Shown: one piece after another, positions 11,249-21,254 of the stretch
How the letters are laid out: each line of letters opens with the position of its first letter
Numbering within the stretch: position 1 is the first letter of the stretch
Assembly: GCA_029298735.1 (NCBI GenBank)
Contig: JANSLP010000050.1
Location: forward strand, 90,918 to 154,917
Direction: 5' to 3'
DNA length: 64,000 nt
From: Ophiostoma sp. CBS 140.51
Lineage: Eukaryota; Ascomycota; Sordariomycetes; Ophiostomatales; Ophiostomataceae
Translations under genes and position numbers: made by a program
The notes under the pieces: generated by a model
The model's database searches: none
Told to the model about the DNA's origin: nothing
What the model saw: the letters and a program-made list of their open reading frames with translations, nothing else

Positions 11249-14200
11249 ATGGAAATCCAGACTGATGTCTTGCGCGATGGCGAGTGGGTGACGGAAACGG
11301 TCACCATCGACGATGTGCTCAAGGCCAAAAACAACAACACGAGTAACAACAAAGACCCTGTGCCTGAGCCGCGTCCCGATCAGCCTCCAAATCTTGGCAT
11401 CCTTACTAGAACCGTCGTCGAGAGTCCTGTAGCACATTGGATGCTTCCTGTGCGGCTACGGTCTGCACAGCATATGGATGTTGCCGTTATCGGTGTAAGT
11501 TCCCGTTCATCGCTGGTAGGGCCGTCTAACAGGGACTGTCATCAGTTTTTAACTCGCTTTTAGGACCACTATGTACAAATCAGTGAGCTGGGACGAGATG
11601 GCCGGCTTCGCAACATTGTCCGCAAAACGGATTTTGGGTCCCGGATCCGAAATGCCAAGGTGATCGGTACCCCGCCCGAGAGTGCTACGGACGAGGAAAA
11701 GGACGACGCCGAAGTCCGTATCAAGATGGAGGACGACGATGCCATGCTCGGCAGTGGCGACGCAGACAGCATATCTGGTGACGAGACAATGGAAGGTATG
11801 GCACCCGGGCGATCGACCGGCAATACAACAAGGCCACGCCTGCCTCCACAACAACTCCTCGTCGTTCTCGAAAGCGGAGATTGCGTCTTCCTATTCATCG
11901 ACTCAGCAAGTGGCGACAACCCCGAATTTGTCGCGACACATTATCGACCAGCTGGGAACCGAATTGTGCAACCTGGATTTCACACATGCGTGGACCCGAG
12001 CTCACGATATGTAGCCGTCGCCTGCCCGGAAAACCTATTCGTGGTGCACGAATTAGAGTCCTCTCAAAAACTAAACGACGCATACGCCCGAGACAAGGCA
12101 TTGAAGCCCATCAAAACCTCTCGGCCGCGTGCCGTCCAAGGCGTAATACACAAGATGGAATTTTTGTATCCACATACCGAAGACGACTATCACATTATCC
12201 TTCTCCTTATCATTGTCCACAACGGGAAATCGCGGATGGTGACGTACGAATGGGAGGCCGGCGACAATCTGGCAGCTGTTTTCAGAGAGGAGAAAAGAGG
12301 CCAGACCCTGCCACCACAGCATCAAATGCCCATCTTAATCGTACCGTTGACGCTTCACTCGGCATTCTTTGCAATCTCGGCACGCCATATTGGTGTTTGC
12401 AAAGATGCACTCAACCTTCCCGCCGAATTCGACGACTTTGCCATGGAAGTTCACGAGACTTCCCGGTTCCACCACGGCCGTGGTATTCCATATTGGGCGG
12501 CATGGACACGGCCATATCGTCTCCCGACGTACAACACAACACGAGACAGCATCTATCTCGCCCGGGAAGATGGCGTTGTCATGTTTTTGGACATCAACTC
12601 CGACAACATTCTTGGTGCGTCGGTAGAAATTGGAAAATTCGAATGCAACATCGGTACAGCATTCTGCAGCCTGTTTGACGACTTCAACGATATTTTGATT
12701 ATGGGTGGCGACTCTGGTCCGGGTACAATATGGCAGGTACGTTGTGGATGCATCACAAAGTTAAAGGAAGTTGGGTTTGCTGGTATACTAACAACGTCCG
12801 ATTTAGATCCGTCCTCGCCAGCCAAATATGCAGCTTGGGAAAATTCCCAACTGGTCTCCGGTCGTGGATCTTGTTACGACTGACGAGTTCTCTACGGTGA
12901 ACGGGCTTATTGGAGCCAATGGCAAGAAAATCGAGGCCAAAAGCCACGGCGCAAACAATGTTTCGAACCCTCACTATTCAAATCCAGATCGAATTTTCGG
13001 TACATCAGGCCGCGGCGTCACAGGAGCCATCACAGAATTCCGATACGGCCTGCGTGCTGACGTGGGCCTCGAAGTCGACTATCTGGTACCCGTCAAGCAG
13101 TCTTGGATCTTTGCGACGAGGACCGAGGACTATGATATCGAGTTCCAGGTCCTCATCTCCCTCATCGACAAATCTGAGGCATTCTACCTATCAGCCGACC
13201 TCTCTCAAGTCGGCATCCACGAGGAAGGTACCACATTATACGACCTGGAATCCCGGACATTGGTCGCAGCGCAGGTATCTGAAGATGTCATTGTACAAGT
13301 GACGGAAAATCACATTGTGTTTTCCAGCCCCAAAACAAGGTATGCAAACTTTCGCTTTGAACATGTAATCTTGTCTTCCCAGGATTTTCTTCTGACCGGT
13401 GTTGTAATATTAGTACGCGTCACCTCCATACGGAGACTTTCCAAAACCCACAAGTTACAGTCATAGATGCCTTCATATTTGGCGATCTTGTGGCTGTTGC
13501 CACTCTGGCAGGATCTGTATTTGAAGGGCATTTACTTCAGGTCAAACCGGACCGATCTATTGCCAGAGTGGAAACTTTTGAACTTCCAGGTGATGCCACC
13601 TGTATCTGCTTGTCCTTATTCTTGGGATCACCGCACATCGTGGTCGGAATTATGGCCAATGGCAGCCCGTCTTTGTTGCTTCATCGCATCAGAGGGGGCG
13701 AAAACTCGCAGTCGGTCCTCATTGACCCAGGAAGCGGTACGTATACAACGACAGAGAGACAGACTGTTTGTGAATTCGTTGCCTCGGCTAGAGCTTTACT
13801 AACAGCCATTGCAGACGATTTTAGTCGATACCTACAAGGCCAGGGGAGTTCTTTTGCCAACCGATCATTCGAATCGATCAGCAGCGTCGCCTTTTTACCG
13901 CAACATGGCAACAAGGCAACGATTGTTTTCGGAACGAGAGCAGGCGATCTAGTGACTCTGATTCTTGGTGAGACGGGCTTCCTTGCCGCCAATGTGGAAC
14001 GAATTGGCCCTAGCAGAGTCGACTTGGTTATTATTGACGACGTCCAGCTTGGGAAAGCAGTCCTGGCGACGTGCAATGGCCAGGTTTCGGTGCATTACGG
14101 TTCAGGAGAGAAGGCGGCGACATTTCGATCAAGTCACACAGTCTGGCCCTTTGATGCGGCCGCCCTTAACAAACCGGCACCATTCGTCAATAGCGTGACT

Positions 14201-15706
14201 GTGCTGTCGGGCGGTCTGCCTGGCCGCCAGAACAAGACCCAGCTTGTGCTGTCGTCTACATCCCACTTTATGCTTGCAGAACTGCACCCGCAGCCAGGAC
14301 CGGTCCAACGTAGTCTACCACTGAATGGCACTCCCGCGAAAGTGCTGTACTCGCACACGCTTGGCTGTTTGGTTGTGGCCCTCAAGGACCTCGAAAACCG
14401 AACCACGCTCCAATTCATCAATCCCGACACTGGAGAGGATCTGTCGATGCCCACCGACAAAAATCGAGAGCCTGCGGAGTTTATATCCGGCCTTGGCAAA
14501 GTTGGCGACCAGATTCTCTCGCTCGGTGAATGGAATTACGAGCGACAAGGGGACAAGTGGGTTTTCCTGTTTGTTTGCACCAAGGAAGGACGCTTTCTCG
14601 TCATTTCTACGACGCGAACCACGATTGATCAGCAGTCCAAAGTCCAGTACTGGACACGATACAAGAAAAGTATGCACGAGCCTGTGCACTCTGTCGTCAG
14701 CCGGGGCGAGTACGTCTTCTCCTGCGTCGGCTCCACAATCTACTGGGACAAACTGGATCCAGAGCTGAAGCGGCTGGTTACGTGCGGGACGTTTGAACTC
14801 AATTCTTGCGCCACATCTCTCCGAATTGTCAACCACAAGCTGGTGGCAGTTACTGACGATGACGGCTCGGTTGAGATTATCGACATTTCCGAAGGCAGCA
14901 AGCCAGGCGAGATGACGCTCTATCACGGCGACTCAGAACAGCGGTCCGCAACACACATGATTGAGATTGGAAGCAAGATTTCCGGCAACGAGCTGGATAC
15001 GTCGCTGCTTTTGGTGTGCGGTCGTGACTCGACAGCCTCGGGCTTATGGGTGCCGTGGCAGCAACCGGGCAAGGACTGCTGGGCGGTTTTCGAAGCAGAT
15101 CTGCCCGCATCGGTGCGCAAGCTTGTGCGTGGACGGACGCGGCCAAGCTGGCAACAGGCCCGGCGTGACGTACAGTACGGCCTCCTTCCCAGCACACCCG
15201 ACGAAGCGGAAATTCTGGGCGTATGCCTCGACGGATCCTTGCAACACTTTACGCTTCTCAGCCTGCCGGCATGGCGCCTGCTGCGACTTGTGCATGATCT
15301 CGCCTTGACGTCGGAGAAACTGTTCCCCTTTACATATGAGGCGAACGACGACGATGATGACTACGAGACCGATCCCGGAGCTGGCGACCGCACGGTGATG
15401 CACATTGACGGAGACATGCTGCAGCGGTGCTTTGACAAACGGGCCCTAGAGGAACTCTTTGCAAAGCCATCCCGGTCCGCGAAGCTGTATGCCGCGCTTG
15501 AGAAGCTCGATGGTGGTGCTCTGACGGCTGGCTTTGACCGTTTGCAGGGGCCTGCTCAGAACGCAGGGGCATATTCCGAGATGACCGATGGTGACGGGGA
15601 GGGTGCGGCGAGCGGGACTAACGGACCGGTCCTCGACGAGCGGACGCACAGGTGCATCAAGCTTCTCTACTCGATTCTGGAGTATTACTTGCAGCCGGCG
15701 ATTTGA
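11249..15706 (+). CDS. Mms1_N / CPSF-A-like beta-propeller protein (Mms1/DDB1/Rse1 superfamily)
   Basis: It is probably a large WD-like multi-propeller scaffold of the Mms1/DDB1/Rse1/Cft1 superfamily, often annotated in moulds as an Mms1 N-terminal-domain or thermotolerance protein. Exons are 11249-11494, 11564-12736, 12807-13339, 13414-13736 and 13815-15706, giving about 1388 residues. It starts MEIQTDVLRDGEWVTETV and soon shows GILTRTVVESPVAHWMLPVR, matching remembered fungal members. Repeated blocks such as LLVVLESGDCVFLFI and VAVATLAGSVFEG fit propeller blades. The fourth intron (13737-13814) is 78 nt, in frame and free of stops, so the exon could be read through. It has a GTACGT donor, a TTACTAAC branch point and a GCAG acceptor. 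No clear CPSF-A C-terminal ending is seen, so true Rse1, Cft1 or Ddb1 orthology is unlikely. The exact role is uncertain. Confidence 0.8.
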
Positions 15707-17190
15707 GATTTGAGTTGCCAGGGAATATCATCGTGGCATAAAACACGCGACGGCCATATTTGTACAGGATCTAAATGCATAGCGTTCGTTTTTTCTTTTG
15801 ATTTCTTATTGTATTGTTCCGTCTACTGTTTCCATTATTCATGTCTATTTTATGTTATTCTTTTGTGTTCGTTTTTCTCTCTTTTTGGCGCATAACTGGC
15901 ATTGGGTCTGGCTTTGGCTTTTTTTACAGGAAAAATTCGGAAGATCATAGAGACGGATTGACAGGCTGCACATTATATGATAGTACAATCATTTTGGATT
16001 GTCCAATCTTTGGTATTGTTGTCTGTCGCCTTGTGTCTGTTGGCTCGATCTGCTGGCTGTCCATGCAGCTGTTTGCGGCTCCTTTCATACAGGTAAACTA
16101 GATCATTGACAGAGTAGATACATATAGGACAACTGAGTCAAATTGAGAATTTTTGAAAGATCAAATTCTCTTTACATGTTTTGTTTCCCATATTCGAGTC
16201 ACGAAACATTTTATATGATTTTATGCTTTCCTTAGCTGTGTCGAGTTGAGTCATGATATGGCAGCCTTGCGGTCGAAGTATATGTCATGCATATTTATAA
16301 AAGATGAAGACAAAAGCTGTGTATAAAACCAAAAAGTGAATTGAAGCAAAATCAAATAAAAAAAGCACAAAACACATGTTTGCCTTTCACACACAGGAAA
16401 AGAAAGCCGAATGGAGTTTTTATTGGGAAATAAAATAAAATGAAAACCAGCTTGTCGTCAACATCGTCTTGATTGGTTTATACATATTGACTAGAAGTTG
16501 TCGATGTCTTCGCTGGACTTCGCTGGACATCTCATTAACTCCTGCATAAGTGGTTAAAAATATGCTGCCACGGCTGCGGCTTCTCGAATCTGCTGAATTT
16601 GTTTTAGTGGGGCTTACGGGAGTGGGCTAGCGTCTAGTTGGGCGCTGAAGCCCACTGGCGCATATTATCAGCGAATTGCCCCTCCATTCGCTCCATTCGC
16701 TGACCAGACCTGCTGGCGCCCAGCGAGCCAGTAGCAGCCCATCAGGCGTCGCTCGCTGTCACTCGCCCCTTCCTTACGTTTCCTTTCCCCGCGCTCGCGC
16801 ACAATACGCGCTGGAAATAATTCTGCACGCTCTCTGGCGCTGTCGGACTTTATTTTTTGCCCATCCGCACTTGCCATTTGGTGCACGTCCGGGTGGCCAT
16901 TTACGTATCTCAGTAGAGACTTTATTCTCGCTCGCCCTGGCTATTTTTTTTTCTGCCGCTTTCAGAAACTACTATTCCTCTCTCAACATTTCGTTCTCAC
17001 AAACAGGCAATCCTGTCGACACAACTTCACGACAGAGAAGTAGAACGACTTTCCATTTGCACGTCTTTCGAGATAACGAGACAGTGCCCCGACAATCGAC
17101 GATAGAACACGTCGAGTCTACTATTACGACCCACCCCACAACCCCTCCCTTTCACTCGACCCCCCGCGTGGTCTCTGAACAACATCCACG
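15707..17190. other. Intergenic region upstream of eIF5B
   Basis: The first part (15707-16450) is AT-rich with T runs, suited to the 3' end of the Mms1-like gene. From about 16670 to 17190 the + strand turns C/T-rich and leads into the eIF5B ATG, so this is probably its promoter and 5' leader. No coding region is recognised. Confidence 0.5.
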
Positions 17191-20100
17191 ATGCCGCCGA
17201 AGAAGAAGGGAGGCAAGAAGGCCCAGGACGACTGGGAGTCTGAGCTCGGCGAGAGCATTGCTCCTGTCAACAACGCTGCGCCTGCCGACGGCGATGTCAA
17301 GAATGGCGACGACGACGACGAGGGCGCGGGCGGTGGCGGTTTGATGGCCGTTCTGCGCAAGAACAAGGAGAAGCGCAAGAAGAAGGGTCTCTCGGAGGAG
17401 TTTGAGGACCCCAACGCCGCCAACGGCGATGCTGCTGCCGAAGAACCTGCTGCGTCTTTGGCCGACAAGGCGCCTGTCGAGGCCACGATGGACGACGAGT
17501 TTGCTCTGCCCGAGAAGAAGGGCAAGGGTGGCAAGGGCGGCAAGCAGGCGTCTGCGGCCAAGGCTGATGCTGCTGCTGATGCTGTAGGAGACGACGATAC
17601 GGGCGGCCGCATCCTGACCAAGGCCGAGAAGGAGAAGCTCAAGAAGGAGCGCGAGAAGCAGCGGAAGAAGGAGCAGGCCAGCAAGAAGAAGGTTGAGCCT
17701 GTCAAGGCACCGGCCAAGGCTGCACCTGCTGCTGCTGCTGCCACACCTGCTGCTGCCGCTGCACCGGTTGCTGCTGTACCCGAGCCTGCTGCCGCTGCCG
17801 GTGGCAAGAAGAAGAAGATCCCTGCACACCTGCTGGCCATTCAGAAGCAGCAGGAGGAGATACGTCTCCGCGCTGAGCAGGAGCAGCGTCTGCTGGCTGA
17901 GGAGAAGGCCCGTCTCGTGGAGCTCGAGCGGCAAGAGGCTGAAGAGGCCAAGCGCAAGGAGGAGCAACGAGCTCTCAAGAAGCAAAAGGAAAAGGAGCGG
18001 ATCGAGCAGCTCAAGAAGGAGGGCAAGTACCTGACCAAGGCACAGAAGGAGGCCAAGGCCCGCAACGAGCAGAAGCTGCAGCAGATGATGGCTGCGGGCA
18101 TCAAGGTTGGCGCCCTCGACCAGCCTGGTGATGCCGAGGCCGACAAGGACAAGAAGAAGTCCAAGGACGCCGACCGGAAGCGCAACGCCGGCCGCAAGAC
18201 CAAGGTCGACGAGGAGAAGGCCCTGGCCGAGGCCGCCGAGCGTGCACGCTTCAACGCCGAGAAGCTGGCCAAGGAGGCCGAGGAGCGCGAGAAGGCGGCC
18301 AAGAAGAAGGCTGAGGAGGAGTCGGCCAAGGCCAAGGCCGGCGGCGACAGCGACATTGACGACGACTGGGAGACGGCCGCCGGTGCCGACACCAAGGACG
18401 AGGACGTCAAGGACAGCTGGGATGCCGACTCGGACGAGGAGGCTGCGGGCGACAAGAAGACCCTCCCCTCTCGGCCAAAGAAGAAGTCCGGCGACGAGGA
18501 CGACAACGAGGACGAGGACGACGACGAGGACGACGATAGCGATGAGGACAGCGAGGACGACAGCGAGGAAGACTCCTCCGAGGATGAGCAGGAGTCCGCC
18601 GCCAAGGCCGCCGAGGCCCAGCGCAAGCGCGAGCTGGCCGAGCTGCGTGAGAAGGAGCACCAGGCCGCCCTTGCTGCCCGGTCCAAGGACAACTTGCGCT
18701 CGCCCATTTGCTGTATCATGGGCCACGTTGACACGGGCAAGACCAAGCTGCTCGACAAGGTCCGCCAGACCAACGTCCAGGAGGGCGAAGCTGGTGGTAT
18801 TACGCAGCAGATTGGTGCGACCTACTTCCCCATCGAGGCCATCAAGCAGAAGACCCAGGTCGTCAACAAGGACAATGCTTTCGAGTTCAAGGTCCCCGGT
18901 CTGCTCATTATCGACACCCCTGGTCACGAGTCCTTCTCCAACCTCCGTTCCCGTGGTTCGTCCCTCTGTAACATTGCTATTCTCGTCGTCGACATCATGC
19001 ACGGTCTTGAGCCCCAGACGCTCGAGTCCATGCGCATGCTGCGCGACCGGAAAACGCCCTTTATCGTCGCCCTCAACAAGATTGATCGTCTCTACGGCTG
19101 GAAGAAGGTCGACAACAACGGCTTCGAGGACTCCCTGGCCCTGCAGAACCGCGGTGTCCAGAACGAGTTCGCCAAGCGTCTCGAGCAGACCAAGGTCGCC
19201 TTCGCCGAGCAGGGCTTCAACTCGGAGCTGTTCTACGAGAACAAGCAAAAGTCCCGTGTCGTGTCGCTGGTCCCCACCTCTGCCCACACGGGTGAGGGTG
19301 TCCCCGATATGCTGAAGCTGCTCGTCCAACTGACCCAGGAGCGCATGGCCGACTCGCTCATGTACCTGTCCGAGGTGCAGGCGACCGTGCTCGAAGTCAA
19401 GGCCATTGAGGGCTTCGGTATGACCATTGACATTATCCTCTCCAACGGTGTCCTGCGCGAGGGTGACCGCATTATCCTGTGTGGTGTCGAGGGTGTTATC
19501 AAAACAAATATTCGAGCCCTGCTCACACCCGCGCCCATGCGCGAGCTGCGTGTCCGCTCTGCCTATGTCCACAACAAGGAGGTCAAGGCTGCCATGGGTA
19601 TCAAGATCAGTGCCCCTGGTCTAGAGGGCGCCATTGCCGGTTCGCGTCTGCTGGTTGTCGGCAAGTACGACGACGAAGACGACCTGGAAGAGGAGGTCGA
19701 GTCCGATCTGGCTTCCGTGTTCAGCCGTGTCGAAAAGTCTGGTCGCGGTGTCAGTGTCCAGGCTTCGACGCTGGGTTCGCTCGAGGCTCTGCTGGACTTC
19801 TTGAAGGACTGCAAGATCCCCGTCGCCAACGTCGGTATCGGCCCGGTCTACAAGCGCGATGTCATGCAGACGGGCATTATGCTGGAGAAGGCCCCCGACT
19901 ATGCCGTCATGCTGTGTTTCGATGTCAAGGTCGACAAGGAAGCCGCTGCCTATGCCGAGGAGCAGGGCGTCAAGATCTTCACGGCCGACATTATCTACCA
20001 CCTGTTTGACGCCTTCACCAAGCACATGGCCATTCTGAGCGAGAAGAAGAAGGAGGAGTCCAAGATGTTGGCTGTCTTCCCCTGTGTCCTCAACACCGTC

Positions 20101-20550
20101 GCCGTCTTCAACAAGACTGCTCCTATTGTTGTCGGTGTCGATGTCGTCGAGGGCAACCTGCGCCTCAACACGCCCCTCGCTGTCGTCAAGACCAACCCCA
20201 ACACCAACCAGAAAGAAATCATCAGCATCGGCAGAGTGTACGTTCCCCCCTTAGCCTTACCCCCTTTATTCACATCTTATGAACTGCTTACTGACGTTTT
20301 TAGAACCTCCATTGAGCGCGAGCACAAGCAGATCCAGATTTGCAAAAAGGGCCAGCCGTCCGTCGCCATCAAGATTGAAATGGGCGGCCACCAGCCTACC
20401 TACGGCCGCCATCTCGAGGAGTCTGATGCTCTCATCTCCATGATCTCACGCGCCTCCATCGACACACTGAAGGAGTTCTACCGCAGCGACGTCACCGACG
20501 AAGAGTGGAAGCTGCTTATCAAGCTGAAACCCGTCTTCAACGTCATCTAA
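17191..20550 (+). CDS. FUN12: Translation initiation factor eIF5B (Fun12)
   Basis: This is the GTPase that promotes 60S subunit joining at the end of initiation. Exons are 17191-20237 and 20304-20550, giving about 1097 residues against about 1000 in yeast. Residues 1-500 are the expected Lys/Glu/Ala-rich charged tail with long acidic and basic runs. The GTPase core follows: P-loop GHVDTGKT near 511, switch I GGITQQIG near 535, DTPGHE near 575, NKID near 629 and SAHTGEG near 696. Beta-barrel domains follow, then a final IF2-like domain ending FNVI. The 66-nt intron lies in frame without a stop. Removing it gives IGRVTSIERE, matching the family, whereas reading through would insert 22 unrelated residues. 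The donor is GTACGT, with TTACTGAC before a TTTTTAG acceptor. The start ATG is preceded by CCACG. Confidence 0.97.
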   Translation: MPPKKKGGKKAQDDWESELGESIAPVNNAAPADGDVKNGDDDDEGAGGGGLMAVLRKNKEKRKKKGLSEEFEDPNAANGDAAAEEPAASLADKAPVEATMDDEFALPEKKGKGGKGGKQASAAKADAAADAVGDDDTGGRILTKAEKEKLKKEREKQRKKEQASKKKVEPVKAPAKAAPAAAAATPAAAAAPVAAVPEPAAAAGGKKKKIPAHLLAIQKQQEEIRLRAEQEQRLLAEEKARLVELERQEAEEAKRKEEQRALKKQKEKERIEQLKKEGKYLTKAQKEAKARNEQKLQQMMAAGIKVGALDQPGDAEADKDKKKSKDADRKRNAGRKTKVDEEKALAEAAERARFNAEKLAKEAEEREKAAKKKAEEESAKAKAGGDSDIDDDWETAAGADTKDEDVKDSWDADSDEEAAGDKKTLPSRPKKKSGDEDDNEDEDDDEDDDSDEDSEDDSEEDSSEDEQESAAKAAEAQRKRELAELREKEHQAALAARSKDNLRSPICCIMGHVDTGKTKLLDKVRQTNVQEGEAGGITQQIGATYFPIEAIKQKTQVVNKDNAFEFKVPGLLIIDTPGHESFSNLRSRGSSLCNIAILVVDIMHGLEPQTLESMRMLRDRKTPFIVALNKIDRLYGWKKVDNNGFEDSLALQNRGVQNEFAKRLEQTKVAFAEQGFNSELFYENKQKSRVVSLVPTSAHTGEGVPDMLKLLVQLTQERMADSLMYLSEVQATVLEVKAIEGFGMTIDIILSNGVLREGDRIILCGVEGVIKTNIRALLTPAPMRELRVRSAYVHNKEVKAAMGIKISAPGLEGAIAGSRLLVVGKYDDEDDLEEEVESDLASVFSRVEKSGRGVSVQASTLGSLEALLDFLKDCKIPVANVGIGPVYKRDVMQTGIMLEKAPDYAVMLCFDVKVDKEAAAYAEEQGVKIFTADIIYHLFDAFTKHMAILSEKKKEESKMLAVFPCVLNTVAVFNKTAPIVVGVDVVEGNLRLNTPLAVVKTNPNTNQKEIISIGRVYVPPLALPPLFTSYELLTDVFRTSIEREHKQIQICKKGQPSVAIKIEMGGHQPTYGRHLEESDALISMISRASIDTLKEFYRSDVTDEEWKLLIKLKPVFNVI

Positions 20551-21254
20551 GTGGCAGAAGGTCGTTGACTTTTTTGGTTGATTTCCTTTTATTTTTCTCA
20601 TTTCTTGCGCCAAAATAAGATGGGTGGTTTTTCATGTACTTTATTTATTTTTCATGTCTTTTTGTTAGTTACCACATTTTGCACTTTTGTTTTTTTCCAC
20701 TCCTGTTTTTTCAAAGAGAAAAGTTTTATTCATTTTTCGGAGATGTTACAAAATAAATCAGATAAAATCTTAGACAAGTCTCTGTTTAAAGGTGATCTTG
20801 GACTATCATAACACCACAAATTCACACATATTCAATAACTATGTTGCATTATAAAAAGAGTTGGATGTATAAATAATACCTATGTAATACGCAGTCCTTC
20901 TAGTAACAGGTAAAACTATTTTTTGAGAAAGAGACGAGATGTGATGATGCTGATGTGATGCCCGCTGTTTTGTCTCCTTTGGTTAATTTTGTCAAAGCAA
21001 CGGCATATATGAAACCCAGTAAGAAGCACACAATGAAGATGTAACAAAATAAAAAAACTCGTTTCAAATTTATCTCGCAAAAAAAAAAAACAATGAAGAA
21101 AGAGATAACAAATAATTTCATCAAAAATAATAAAAAGAACAACCCAAAGTTACTATTCTTCCCTTTGTTCTTTCATGATCTAGATCGTTTTTCATCGCGT
21201 GCATGGGATGTATTCTTTAAGCCTCCCCTTTTAACTTTTGACTAAACGTGCTGC
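20551..21254. other. AT-rich convergent 3' intergenic region
   Basis: This lies between the convergent eIF5B and SSE1 stop codons. It is strongly AT-rich, with T runs on the left and A runs on the right (twelve consecutive As near 21079). It probably holds both 3' UTRs and polyadenylation sites. No gene is seen. Confidence 0.6.

Noticed and set aside
17152..19572. 806-codon open frame antisense to eIF5B
   Set aside because: It mirrors the Lys/Glu-rich eIF5B coding strand, giving a Leu/Val/Ala/Ser-rich product. The sense frame has full GTPase motifs. A codon-bias shadow.
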